DNA of 64,000 nt from Trichococcus paludicola (GCF_003052295.1 NZ_QBLC01000003.1:186001-250000), one strand, 5' to 3'. Positions 52,138 to 60,945 are shown, counted from the first letter of the stretch. The notes: generated by a model not told the origin, from the sequence alone. A program made the numbers and translations.

Positions 52138-54711
52138 TCAGAGGCCGCATTTCAGTTGCGCGCCGCAGTTTGTGCATGTGTTGCAGCCACCCAGATCTTC
52201 GACCGTACCTTGTCGGCAGATCGGGCAGGTGTCGCCGATTTCGTTGCCGATCGTGACATCGGTTGACGCGAGACTGGCTATCGAATCAACCAGGAAAGTT
52301 TTGTCCTTGTTGATTTTGACGTGCTCTTTCTCTTCCTCCAGTTTGGCTTCGTCATCCCAAACATTTTCTTCGGCTTTCAGCGTCAGCACTTGCGAGTCGC
52401 GGCTGCCGTCGACGTAGACCGTACCGCCCTTGGCTCCGCCCAGGTAAAGACGTTCGTAGATTTTCTCGACTTGATCGACGGTGTAGCCTTTCGGCGTGTT
52501 CACCGTTTTTGAAATGGAACTGTCGACCCAGCGTTGGATCGTCGTCTGCACATCGACGTGCTCTTCAGGGGCAAGCGTCATGGCGGTCGCGAAATAATCA
52601 GGCAACTGGTTCAAATCGGCATCCGGATGCCGATCCAGATATTCTTGGACGATATCCGCCTTCACTTCGATGAATTTGCCGAGACGCCCGCTGCGGTAAT
52701 ACGTGAACGAGAAGTAGGGCTCCAAACCGGTGGAAACGCCGGCCATCGTGCCTGTTGATCCGGTCGGCGCCACCGTCAATAAATGAGAGTTGCGGATGCC
52801 ATATTTCAGGACGCCTTCGCGGACATGCTCCGGCATTTTTTTCATGTAGCCAGTGTTGATGAAACGCTCGCGCAGAATCTGCGTCTCTTTTCCGGTCTGT
52901 CCGACCAGGAACGGGAAGCTGCCGCGCGTTTTCGCCAATTCGATGCTTTCCTCATAGGCCGCCACTGCGATCGTTTCGAATACTTGATCGATCAGTTGCA
53001 GGCTTTCCAGTGAACCGTAACGTACACCGCAATAGATAAGCATGTCCGCCAAGCCCATGATCCCCAAGCCAATACGTCGTTCGCCAAGCGCTTGTTTTTT
53101 GTTCTCCTCCAGGAAGTAAGGGGTGGAATCGATGACGTTGTCCTGCATATGGATGCCTGTGCGGACAGTCTGTTCCAATTTGGCGAAATCGACCATCTGC
53201 AGGTCCTTGTTGACCATTTCGGCCAAGTTTACAGCGGCCAGATTGCAGACGGAATAGGCTGCCAACGGTTGCTCTCCGCATGGATTGGTCGCAACGACCT
53301 TTTGACCATAAGCTGTCGCATTCGTCATTTTGTTTGCGTTGTCGATGAAGAAGATGCCCGGTTCAGCAGCGTAAGTGGCGCAGACATTAATCAGGCGCCA
53401 CAATTCGCGCGCATGGATGGTCCGGAAGGTGCTGACGGCATTGCCTGCAGCTTCCCACTCGCGGACATCGCCGCAGTTGGTCCATTCGGCATCGTAGTGC
53501 GCCATCTCTGCTTCGTTGTAGTGCTCCACATCCGGGAAACGCAGCGCATACTCCTCATTCCTCATCACGGCATCCATGAAGTCGTCCGTGATGCAGACGG
53601 AAATATTGGCGCCGGTCAGAAATTCGGGATTGTTGACGGTGTAGGTGCCTCCATCGCGCAATTTCTTCTCGGCTTCATGGACGACCGAGGCGTCAAAACC
53701 GCCATGCCCGGGAATGTGTTTGTAGTTGACGATGCCGGTATACATGTTGATGTCCTTGGACGAAAATGGCGTAAAATGCAATTTTTCCTTCGCCAACATG
53801 CGGATCTGTTCATCCTCAAAATTCTCGATGATGTAGCGAAGGATGCGCGGATTCTGCATCTTTGAAATGATGAATTCGAAGATGTCCGGATGCCAATCGG
53901 CCAGCATGATCATCTGGGCGCCACGGCGGGAACCGCCTTGTTCGACCAGATGCGTCAATTTGGCGATGTCGTCCATCCAGGAAACGGAACCGGAAGAACG
54001 GCCGTTGACGCCTTTCACCAATGTATGGCGTGGGCGCAAAGTCGAACCGTTCGATCCGACGCCACCGCCACGGCTCATGATTTCCATGACTTTTTTGCGG
54101 TGATCTGAAATGCCGCCGCGCGAGTCGGGCACGAAAGGCATGACGTAACAGTTGAAATAGGTGACATCGGTACCGGAGCCGGCGCCGTAGAGCACGCGCC
54201 CGGCCGGGATGAAGTTCAAGGCTTTCTGTTCTTCGTAGAATTTCAGGAACGCTTCATGGCGCAGTTCCGGCGTGATTTCGACCTCGGCCAGGCCATGGGC
54301 ATTGCGCATCGCAATCTGTTCGTAGAAAAGCTCCAGCGGTTTGTCCAACGTCAGGATTCGGCGCGTCACGATGCCGCCTTCCTCGACTTCGAAATCATCG
54401 ATGTTGTGCTGGTATTCCTCGGACACTTTGATGCGGACAGTCTGTTCCTTGTGGTTTACAGAAAGAACGGTTCCTGTTCCGCGGGCCGGATATTTCGGGT
54501 CCTCCTTGACAGTCAGAATCACGATATCGCCTTCGGACAGGGTCTCCTTGGTGGAATCCTTATAGGAGTAGCGATCCAACATGACGAGGCGTGACACGCC
54601 CTCATAAGTCACGTGCATATCCTCCGTAATCGGAAACACATGCGGGAACCGCTCGATGTCCTTGTTCAATTTTTCGAACCCTGCTTTAAATGTGGTCTTT
54701 GTTGCATCCAC
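52138..54711 (-). CDS. nrdJ: Adenosylcobalamin-dependent ribonucleotide reductase (class II)
   Basis: 857 residues from GTG 54711-54709; the GTG at 54720 abuts the AAGGGAG Shine-Dalgarno, which suits 54711 at 8 nt. Marks: GRVLYGAGSGTDVTYFNCYVMP, RGGGVGSNGSTLRPR, the radical-site loop VATNPCGEQPLAAYSVCNL, and LTVAPTGSTGTMAGVSTGLEP. C-terminal Cys cluster CPICRQGTVEDLGGCNTCTNCGAQLKCGL resembles the redox/zinc tail of bacterial NrdJ. It makes dNTPs with or without oxygen and needs vitamin B12. Controlled by NrdR boxes upstream; no B12 riboswitch seen. Confidence 0.95.
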   Translation of the reverse strand: MDATKTTFKAGFEKLNKDIERFPHVFPITEDMHVTYEGVSRLVMLDRYSYKDSTKETLSEGDIVILTVKEDPKYPARGTGTVLSVNHKEQTVRIKVSEEYQHNIDDFEVEEGGIVTRRILTLDKPLELFYEQIAMRNAHGLAEVEITPELRHEAFLKFYEEQKALNFIPAGRVLYGAGSGTDVTYFNCYVMPFVPDSRGGISDHRKKVMEIMSRGGGVGSNGSTLRPRHTLVKGVNGRSSGSVSWMDDIAKLTHLVEQGGSRRGAQMIMLADWHPDIFEFIISKMQNPRILRYIIENFEDEQIRMLAKEKLHFTPFSSKDINMYTGIVNYKHIPGHGGFDASVVHEAEKKLRDGGTYTVNNPEFLTGANISVCITDDFMDAVMRNEEYALRFPDVEHYNEAEMAHYDAEWTNCGDVREWEAAGNAVSTFRTIHARELWRLINVCATYAAEPGIFFIDNANKMTNATAYGQKVVATNPCGEQPLAAYSVCNLAAVNLAEMVNKDLQMVDFAKLEQTVRTGIHMQDNVIDSTPYFLEENKKQALGERRIGLGIMGLADMLIYCGVRYGSLESLQLIDQVFETIAVAAYEESIELAKTRGSFPFLVGQTGKETQILRERFINTGYMKKMPEHVREGVLKYGIRNSHLLTVAPTGSTGTMAGVSTGLEPYFSFTYYRSGRLGKFIEVKADIVQEYLDRHPDADLNQLPDYFATAMTLAPEEHVDVQTTIQRWVDSSISKTVNTPKGYTVDQVEKIYERLYLGGAKGGTVYVDGSRDSQVLTLKAEENVWDDEAKLEEEKEHVKINKDKTFLVDSIASLASTDVTIGNEIGDTCPICRQGTVEDLGGCNTCTNCGAQLKCGL

Positions 54712-54739
54712 AATAATCACTCCCTTATCTATGGTGAAA

Positions 54740-54785
54740 ACACTAGATGTTGTGCTATCTGATTGTTTCTCATACTATATATATT
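54740..54785 (-). promoter_or_regulatory. Paired NrdR boxes upstream of nrdJ
   Basis: ACACTAGATGTTGT (54740-54753) fits the NrdR consensus closely. A weaker copy ATACTATATATATT (54772-54785) starts 32 bp away, three helical turns, the usual spacing for paired NrdR boxes. NrdR represses RNR genes when dATP is high. Confidence 0.78.
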
Positions 54786-54941
54786 AATTCTGTTCACCAG
54801 ATAAATCAAGGGGAACAGTCAGGGGGGGAGCATGCAAATGGATGAAAACGTTGTTTGGATGGAAGGGGATACGTTTATAAATATATATAGGCCAATAAGA
54901 AGAGGACGTTGTGCGTCGGGATAGAGTCGTCGGCTGATGCG

Positions 54942-55080
54942 GAGAGAATGAATGCCGAACAGCCGAGATAGGGCATGCATGTCGACTGTTCGGGAGAGAA
55001 TGAATGCCGAACAGCCGAGATAGGGCGTGCATGTCGACTGTTCCGGACAAAACGAATGCCTTACAGCCAAGAGGGCAAGC
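54942..55080. repeat. 52-bp tandem repeat, about 2.6 copies
   Basis: Units start at 54942, 54994 and 55046 (last partial and diverged). Each full unit begins GAGAGAATGAATGCCGAACA and contains a hairpin with arms CCGAACAG and CTGTTCGG. Copies are contiguous without spacers, so this is not CRISPR. The repeats create open frames in both directions that have no ribosome site. Confidence 0.85.
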
Positions 55081-55202
55081 AATTATCTGAATCCGAACAC
55101 CCTAACAAATCCACCCCGCCCATAATGCGAAATAGTACCCAGTCAACCCTTCCGAAAGCTATAATAAAAGCAGTAAGAACAACAAAAGAAAGGAGCTCGA
55201 GC

Positions 55203-55949
55203 ATGAATAATGATAAAGAACACTTCGCGGAGATGATCCGCCAATCGCAACGCATCGTCGCGTTCACGGGGGCGGGCATCAGCACAGAGAGCGGCATCCC
55301 GGATTTCCGTTCGGCGGGCGGGCTGTTCGATAGGCTGAGCGGCCGCCATTTCACTGGCGAAGAAACGCTCAGCATCGGTTTCCTGGAGACGTACCCCGAG
55401 CTTTTCTTCCGCAATTATGCGGCGCATTTCGATTTTTCGCAGGCGCTACCGAACGCCGCGCACCGCTTCTTTGCGGCGCTCGAAGATACAGGTAAAGATG
55501 TCACCGTCGTCACCCAGAACATCGACAATCTGCACCAGTCAGCCGGCAGCAGCACCGTCATCGAACTGCATGGAAACGGGACGAGATGGCGGACGTTCGA
55601 CACGGCCGAACCCGCTGATGCCACCGCGATCAGCATGGACGCGCAAGGCATCCAGCGCGATCCCCAAGGCCGAATGGTGCGTCCCGATATCGTACTCTAC
55701 GGCGAAATGCTCAATGAGGAGGCGATGGAGCGCGCAGCTGCAGCGATCGGCGCCGCTGACATGCTTGTCGTCATCGGCACATCGTTGGCCGTCTACCCGG
55801 CCGCGAGCTTCGTCCATTATTTCAAAGGCCCTTACGCCGTGTTGCTGAACCGGACGCCCGTACCGCAGTCGCTGACCTTCCAATTGGCCGTCAAAACAGA
55901 TGCAGGCGTCTTTTTGGCAGAAGTCTGGCAAGAATTTTTTGAAAAATGA
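55203..55949 (+). CDS. Sirtuin (Sir2-family) NAD-dependent deacylase without zinc cysteines
   Basis: 248 residues from ATG 55203 after AAAGGAGC; the frame continues upstream to 54975 but only translates the tandem repeat. NAD-binding marks: VAFTGAGISTESGIPDFRS and VVTQNIDNLHQSAG, catalytic His123 in VIELHGNG, VRPDIVLYGEML and VVIGTSLAVYPAASFV. No Cys occurs anywhere, so the four-Cys structural zinc ribbon of canonical sirtuins is absent and the segment between HG and RPDIV is short. Likely a lysine deacylase; acyl preference unknown. Confidence 0.9.
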   Translation: MNNDKEHFAEMIRQSQRIVAFTGAGISTESGIPDFRSAGGLFDRLSGRHFTGEETLSIGFLETYPELFFRNYAAHFDFSQALPNAAHRFFAALEDTGKDVTVVTQNIDNLHQSAGSSTVIELHGNGTRWRTFDTAEPADATAISMDAQGIQRDPQGRMVRPDIVLYGEMLNEEAMERAAAAIGAADMLVVIGTSLAVYPAASFVHYFKGPYAVLLNRTPVPQSLTFQLAVKTDAGVFLAEVWQEFFEK

Positions 55950-55998
55950 ATAAAAAGGTGCTGAAACAAAAAGGGAATTCATGAAAGGGGAAGTCGTT

Positions 55999-56514
55999 AT
56001 GTCGAAACTGAATCAGCTGGCGAAGTATTTGGTCTATTCTTACGAAAACCATGCGGCAGCCCGGTTCGGCGACAATGAGCTGAAGCTGCAGGCGCTGCTT
56101 TATTTCGCGCAGCGGGAATGTCTGGTTGTGGTAGGGGAGCCGCTATTCGAGGAAAGCTTTGAAGGCTGGGAAGAGGGACCGGTGCTCCCGGAACTGCATT
56201 TCTTCTTCGAGGAAGGCTACGATCCCTTCGAACCATTGGAGATGAAAAAGTTGACGGAGCGCGAACAATTCATCCTGGACCGTATTGTTTTTGACTACGG
56301 GCATTACGAAGGCTGGTATCTTGCGGATTTGGCGCGCCGCGAAGCATCCTGGCGCAACAGCAGAACGGCAATTCCGGCGGAAGAAACCGAACCAAACTTC
56401 CTGGAACTTGCGGATATCCGCGAGGATGCAAAAAAAGTGCGGCTGTATGATACGTTGTTTGATGTTTATCTGGATGAGTTGGAGGAATTCGAAGGGGCGG
56501 TGCTGGAACCATGA
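55999..56514 (+). CDS. Panacea-domain (DUF4065) antitoxin
   Basis: 171 residues from ATG 55999, preceded by AAAGGGGAAG; ATG 55981 is an alternative with a weaker site. DUF4065/SocA/GepA-like: LNQLAKYLVYSYE...LKLQALLYFAQREC...GEPLFEESFEGWEEGPVLPELH is the family signature (helix, L-Q-K/A-LLYF, then W-x-x-GPV). Panacea domains neutralise many unrelated toxins. Its stop overlaps the start of the PemK-like gene (ATGA, 56511-56514), which supports a toxin-antitoxin operon. Confidence 0.87.
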   Translation: MSKLNQLAKYLVYSYENHAAARFGDNELKLQALLYFAQRECLVVVGEPLFEESFEGWEEGPVLPELHFFFEEGYDPFEPLEMKKLTEREQFILDRIVFDYGHYEGWYLADLARREASWRNSRTAIPAEETEPNFLELADIREDAKKVRLYDTLFDVYLDELEEFEGAVLEP

Positions 56515-56903
56515 CCGAAACACAAGATTACATCGGAGCCATCGTGAAGACCCGTTTTGCCTATCATGATCTCGAAACGGATAAAATCGCCTTCAAATCG
56601 CGCCCGTTCCTGATCATCGGTGCGGAATACGATAAGGTCCCGTGCGATTTAACGGCCTTTCCGATTTCGAAAATATCCGCCAGCCAGAACATCGATCCCG
56701 TCCACGACATCAAAGTCGAAAAGCAGCGCTACCCCAAACTGAGCCTGAATGCGGAAGTTTCCTACATCCGTGTACATAAAATCCAGACAATCCACAGCTC
56801 GCAGCTTGCGATTGGAATACTGTCCTCATTGAGTGAAGCCTACCCAGATCTCTATTCGGAGGTGAAGGCAGCTTACCGGGATTTTTCCGGAGGGCTATTC
56901 TGA
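56511..56903 (+). CDS. PemK/MazF-like toxin partner
   Basis: 130 residues. The SH3-like PemK/MazF pattern is visible: IVKTRFAYH...SRPFLIIG early (R-P-x-L-I-I), then CDLTAFPIS and SYIRVHKIQTIHSSQL late (S-x-I-R...K-I-x-T-I). This points to an mRNA interferase fold, but the usual early Arg/Gly (RGDVV) is replaced by a longer K-T-R-F-A-Y-H loop, so activity is uncertain. Encoded directly after, and overlapping, the Panacea antitoxin. Confidence 0.8.
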   Translation: MTETQDYIGAIVKTRFAYHDLETDKIAFKSRPFLIIGAEYDKVPCDLTAFPISKISASQNIDPVHDIKVEKQRYPKLSLNAEVSYIRVHKIQTIHSSQLAIGILSSLSEAYPDLYSEVKAAYRDFSGGLF

Positions 56904-57051
56904 CTGAGTGGAGCCGCGAACCCGGACTGGACCATATCGCGGAAAAAAAACACCCCTGCATAGCGGCGGTCCATGATGGAGCCTCCGTTCTATGCGGGGG
57001 TGTTTCAAAAGGGTTTATGCAAACTCAGCGAAGTTCACTAAAGCTTCCAGT

Positions 57052-57465
57052 CTATTTTACGCCATTTCCCTTTGTCGGGAAAGCAGCGACAACAGTGCCT
57101 TCTGAACCACTGAAAACGACTTGTTTTGAAGTCACCGTAACAGTGATATCCAATACAGCAGCAGTTGCAGTAAGCTCAGCCAGGATGGCTTGTTTATCAG
57201 CTTTCGTAAGTTGATTCATGCTTTTTGCTCCACGTGCATTCACGATAGCTTGTGCATTATTTATGTGGACAATGATTTGATTCGCTTCTTCAGCAGTCAC
57301 ATCATTGGACCTTAAATAATTTTTTGCTTGCTGCACATAATTGGATGGTAAGTTGGTGGCTACCAAAGTTTTGATGATATCATTTTCAGTTGCAGCAGCA
57401 ACATTCGCTTGCGCTCCGAAGAACAACACGAATGCAAACAAAAGAGATACAATAACTTTTTTCAT
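57052..57465 (-). CDS. Small secreted protein of the sortase-like locus
   Basis: 137 residues with a clear signal peptide (MKKVIVSLLFAFVLFFGAQANVAAA). The mature part is helical, then strands ITVTVTSKQVVFSGSEGTVVAAF. No LPXTG-type motif, hydrophobic tail or Cys is present, so it cannot be a standard sortase substrate. I recall signal-peptide proteins of similar small size beside class D sortases in Firmicutes (processed acidic surface protein type), but the match is not firm. Good AAAGGAGGTG Shine-Dalgarno. Third gene of a minus-strand set with 57509-58429 and 58426-59112. Confidence 0.7.
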   Translation of the reverse strand: MKKVIVSLLFAFVLFFGAQANVAAATENDIIKTLVATNLPSNYVQQAKNYLRSNDVTAEEANQIIVHINNAQAIVNARGAKSMNQLTKADKQAILAELTATAAVLDITVTVTSKQVVFSGSEGTVVAAFPTKGNGVK

Positions 57466-57508
57466 ATATTTTCACCTCCTTTCAATACATCGGTCTCCCG
57501 ATGATGAA

Positions 57509-58429
57509 TCAGTATTGTTCCATTTCGGTCGCATAGTCGCGATTTTGCCAGTAGGCCGCTCGCTTGGCTTTGCTGATCAAATTGTAGCCAAAAAGGCAGG
57601 CTATCCCCAAAAAGAAGACCAATACCCCCAATACCAGCAAAAATGTAGTGTAATGCATAGCCAACGTGCGCAGGGCGGTGTTGATATAATCCGTTGAAAC
57701 AGTGATGCGCTGCGGAATCTTAAGACTCAATGCCACGATTGCCGGGATGATGACGAAGGCGGATCCGGAAACTAAGCCGCTGCCGATCCAGAGTAAAGAG
57801 CGGTGAGGCTGTCTCCAGTTCAAGCAGACGAGTGCCCCAGCGATCAAAAAGAAGGTCAACGGTACGAGATAGAAATAGGCAAGAACGGTTTGCAGCATAT
57901 TCCGGAAGGTCTGGAATTGTGGGAAAGTAATGACGTTATCCAGATTGAACAGCATTGTGTGGCTACCGACAATGGCGGTGGCTTCATCAATGATAGCAGC
58001 AGTCTGCGCTTGCAAGCTTTCATCGAACGGCTGGTTGTGGTCTGCGGCATAATTCTCAACGTAAGCCGTCACGGGTTCCTCGAATAGGCTGCGAGCGGTC
58101 GTCGTTGCGTAAGCTGCGTCGGGGTCAATCAGATAGTTGAGCGCTTGTTCATTGTTCCTGCGGGCAAGCTGTTGCAGGCCATGTTGGTCCATCGCGGCTT
58201 CCACAAAGATTTCCTCAGGTATGGATGTTTCCAAGCTCAACGTCTTGAATTTAGCGGACAGGCTTTCCTCTATTTGAGTGTAGTAGGAGCTGTCCCCCAA
58301 CTGCTGATTGAGGTCGCTTGCGTTCATCAGGATTTGCTTCATGAAGATGACTCCGATCAAGGCAATCACTACAAACATCAGGAGAAAGCTGAGAATCACT
58401 CTGCCGATTTTTTTTATGTTTCGCATCAC
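57509..58429 (-). CDS. Uncharacterised membrane protein of the sortase-like locus
   Basis: 306 residues. One N-terminal membrane helix (about residues 11-33), a large extracytoplasmic helical domain (about 35-185) rich in Asp/Glu/Gln, then three membrane helices near 190-270 and a basic cytosolic tail. It overlaps the upstream sortase-like gene by 4 bp, so the two are coupled. I do not recognise a named family; its position suggests a partner of the sortase-like protein. Confidence 0.7.
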   Translation of the reverse strand: MMRNIKKIGRVILSFLLMFVVIALIGVIFMKQILMNASDLNQQLGDSSYYTQIEESLSAKFKTLSLETSIPEEIFVEAAMDQHGLQQLARRNNEQALNYLIDPDAAYATTTARSLFEEPVTAYVENYAADHNQPFDESLQAQTAAIIDEATAIVGSHTMLFNLDNVITFPQFQTFRNMLQTVLAYFYLVPLTFFLIAGALVCLNWRQPHRSLLWIGSGLVSGSAFVIIPAIVALSLKIPQRITVSTDYINTALRTLAMHYTTFLLVLGVLVFFLGIACLFGYNLISKAKRAAYWQNRDYATEMEQY

Positions 58430-59112
58430 GATGCTCCTTGAAAATTGATTTCCGACAGTGGCTTACCTTCGACCAATTTTGCGGTCACGACATATCTGTC
58501 AGGTGTGTTACCGATGTAGTCGAAAGGATAATAAGTGTACAAAGTTAAAATTTGCTCTTCGGAAGGTGCCAGAATACTTTCGTCGGTATTGCTCTTGATT
58601 TCGATGTTGCTGATTTCATACACGTAGGTTCCATAAGTCAACTCCAGGCGGATCTCATCACCGATCTGCGCTTCATCCAGCGTCTTGAAAACTGAATTGG
58701 TGTGCCCGGTGATGACGGTGTTTCCGATATCACCCGGAAAAACGGAACCATAATATTGGCCTGCACCATCTAACAATTGGGTTGCATCGTCGCCGACAAA
58801 AACAGGGGAGACGATGCCTGCCGCATCCACGCTCAACGTTCCGTATTCATCCCCATATTTTGGAAAAGAGAATGGGTCCACTGTAGTTGTCTCTTCCAAA
58901 ATAACACTGCGGTCACTCAGATTCGTCTGAGCGATAGCGACCTCTTGTGGGAAAAACATCCGTGATATGTAAAAAGCGTAGGAGACATTATCAAAAAAAG
59001 CCAAGGAAAGCAGTGTAATGCCGGATACGAATAGCAGTACCGGGATGCCAATAAGCTTAGCGATTCTCCGCCGCTTTGCCCGATTTTTTTGATTTATTTT
59101 TTTTCCCATCAT
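58426..59112 (-). CDS. Class D-like sortase with catalytic Cys replaced by Tyr
   Basis: 228 residues. Basic N-terminus, membrane anchor (residues 19-40), then a sortase barrel. GDIGNTVITGHTNSVF carries catalytic His137, and DRYVV carries the Arg (Arg206). The active-site strand normally reads TLxTCYPF; here it is TLYTYYPF, so Tyr194 (codon TAT, 58533-58531) replaces the nucleophilic Cys. Cys TGT to Tyr TAT is one base change. The rest of the fold is intact and the frame is open, so it may be a pseudoenzyme rather than a decaying gene. First of three minus-strand genes. Confidence 0.85.
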   Translation of the reverse strand: MMGKKINQKNRAKRRRIAKLIGIPVLLFVSGITLLSLAFFDNVSYAFYISRMFFPQEVAIAQTNLSDRSVILEETTTVDPFSFPKYGDEYGTLSVDAAGIVSPVFVGDDATQLLDGAGQYYGSVFPGDIGNTVITGHTNSVFKTLDEAQIGDEIRLELTYGTYVYEISNIEIKSNTDESILAPSEEQILTLYTYYPFDYIGNTPDRYVVTAKLVEGKPLSEINFQGAS

Positions 59113-59418
59113 TCCACTCCATTCATTACATGATTTCTCGCTATTTGTTTTTTGTTGAAAAATACAAGGAAACAGAAAACGACGGTTTACTTTCGAATGT
59201 CATTACATTATTCCATGGGCAGCATGATTCCCAACGTTTATAGTCGTATAGGACTATAAACGACTTCTATTTTGGCGATGATATCTTCATTGCTGTCGCT
59301 AAGGAGTTCGGCGACGGCGCGAAATATTCCTGATTGGTGTATCTTTTCAATAAACAAAAGGCCGGCACCCCCATTTCGGGAGTGCCGGCCTTTGTCGGAC
59401 AATATTAAAAGTTTTTAA
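59113..59418. other. Intergenic region with a perfect hairpin
   Basis: Contains CGTTTATAGTC (59235-59245) / GACTATAAACG (59252-59262), an 11-bp perfect palindrome with a 6-bp loop and no T-run. It may be an operator or a small structured RNA. Otherwise only the tRNA terminator at 59357. Confidence 0.55.
59357..59393 (-). terminator. Terminator of tRNA-Ser
   Basis: Minus strand: AAAGGCCGGCAC...GTGCCGGCCTTT, then TGTTT. Stem of 12 bp and more. Confidence 0.88.
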
Positions 59419-59507
59419 GGAGAATGGGGGATTCGAACCCCCGCGCGCCTTTCGACACCTAACGCATTTCGAGTGCGTCCTCTTCAGCCGGACTTGAGTA
59501 ATTCTCC
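59419..59507 (-). tRNA. tRNA-Ser (anticodon CGA)
   Basis: 89 nt on the minus strand. Acceptor stem GGAGAAT / ATTCTCC, anticodon arm ACGCA-CTCGAAA-TGCGT with anticodon CGA (reads UCG), a long variable arm typical of class II tRNAs (Ser), and T arm GGGGGTTCGAATCCCCC. CCA is not encoded. Own terminator follows. Confidence 0.95.
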
Positions 59508-59724
59508 ATAAATGATATTATAACGCTTTTCGGACAATCAGAAAAGAAGATTTTGCAAAAATAACAAAAAAACAGCCACAAACTTCGGAATACTCGCTTG
59601 TTTATGACAAATCGAGAGCCTTCCAGCAAAATGAGTCCTTCCTGAACAGATTAAATTATGGTAAAATGGGACCTTGTGTACTCATTTTATTGTAATTTTT
59701 TACATACATCAGGAGGAATTTGAA

Positions 59725-60945
59725 TTGTATAAACTATTGAATCACTGGTACAAGCTGAGCCTTGTCAAACGTATCATCGCCGGTCTGATCATAGGCATCA
59801 TCCTTGGCGTAACGATTCCCGATGCAGCGCAACCGGTAACCATTTTTGGATCTCTGTTTGTCGGCGCGTTAAAAGCGATTGCGCCGATGCTGGTCTTTTT
59901 CTTGGTTGCATCCGCTATTTCACAGCACAAAAAAGGCCAACAGACGAACATGAAATCTGTCATTGTGCTCTACCTTTTAGGAACCTTCTTGGCGGCACTA
60001 GTAGCCGTGGTCGCAAGCTTCATCTTCCCGGTGACTTTGACCTTGGGAGCCGGAGCCGCGGATGTCACCGCTCCAGGCGGAGTTGTGGAAGTTCTGAAGG
60101 CGTTGCTCCTGAACATCGTGGACAATCCGGTCAAGGCGCTGTACAATGCCAATTATATCGGCATCTTGTCATGGGCCCTCATGCTCGGCTTCACATTGAA
60201 GAATGCCGCAGCGTCAACCAAACTGATGCTGTCCAATGTTTCTGATGCCCTTACGGAAATGGTCAGGATCGTTATTGCCTTTGCTCCTTTAGGGATCATG
60301 GGACTTGTCTTCGATGTCATCGCGACTAGCGGAATCGGTGTTCTGTTGGGCTATGGAAAACTGCTTGCGGTCCTGATTGGCTGTATGCTGTTCGTCGCTT
60401 TGGTCGTCAACCCGATCATCGTATACATCTATATCCGTTCCAATCCGTTCCCGCTCGTCTTCAGATGCTTGCGGGAAAGTGGCATCACAGCCTTCTTCAC
60501 AAGAAGTTCTGCTGCGAACATCCCCGTGAACATGACGTTGTGCGAGGACCTTGGACTGGATAGGGACACTTACTCGGTATCCATTCCGCTTGGAGCGACC
60601 ATCAACATGGCCGGTGCGGCGGTTACGATTTCCGTCCTTACCTTGGCAGCTGTAAACACGTTGGGTATCCCTGTGGATTTCGGGACTGCCTTTATCCTTA
60701 GCATCTTGGCAGCGGTCAGTGCTTGTGGAGCATCGGGTGTTGCCGGTGGCTCACTGCTGCTTATCCCACTCGCGGCCAGCCTGTTCGGCATCCCGAACGA
60801 TGTGGCGATGCAAATAGTCGGTGTCGGTTTCATCATCGGAGTCCTGCAGGATTCATTCGAGACAGCCCTCAACTCATCGACGGATGTTCTTTTCACGGCA
60901 ACTGCAGAATTCGCGAAACGACGCAAGGAAGGCAAGGTCGCTTAA
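59725..60945 (+). CDS. sstT: Serine/threonine:Na+ symporter
   Basis: 406 residues from TTG 59725, with AGGAGG eight bases before it; the frame starts earlier at 59674 without a site. Dicarboxylate/amino acid:cation symporter (DAACS) fold, SstT branch: [55 protein letters not shown] (hairpin HP2 region) and [16 protein letters not shown]. It imports serine and threonine with Na+. Monocistronic. Confidence 0.94.
   Translation: MYKLLNHWYKLSLVKRIIAGLIIGIILGVTIPDAAQPVTIFGSLFVGALKAIAPMLVFFLVASAISQHKKGQQTNMKSVIVLYLLGTFLAALVAVVASFIFPVTLTLGAGAADVTAPGGVVEVLKALLLNIVDNPVKALYNANYIGILSWALMLGFTLKNAAASTKLMLSNVSDALTEMVRIVIAFAPLGIMGLVFDVIATSGIGVLLGYGKLLAVLIGCMLFVALVVNPIIVYIYIRSNPFPLVFRCLRESGITAFFTRSSAANIPVNMTLCEDLGLDRDTYSVSIPLGATINMAGAAVTISVLTLAAVNTLGIPVDFGTAFILSILAAVSACGASGVAGGSLLLIPLAASLFGIPNDVAMQIVGVGFIIGVLQDSFETALNSSTDVLFTATAEFAKRRKEGKVA

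Noticed and set aside
54712..54830. Cobalamin riboswitch upstream of nrdJ
   Set aside because: The upstream region is short and AT-rich and contains no B12-box-like sequence; NrdR boxes explain control better.
54942..55080. Possible CRISPR array
   Set aside because: Units are contiguous with no unique spacers, only 2.6 copies, and no cas genes are in the window.
54975..55202. N-terminal extension of the sirtuin frame through the tandem repeats
   Set aside because: It only translates the 52-bp repeats, has no ribosome site, and the ATG at 55203 follows AAAGGAGC with a full sirtuin start.
35993..55949. Functional operon linking macrodomain and sirtuin (SirTM-type system)
   Set aside because: The genes lie about 19 kb apart, no lipoate ligase or GcvH-L gene is nearby, and the sirtuin keeps the canonical catalytic His.
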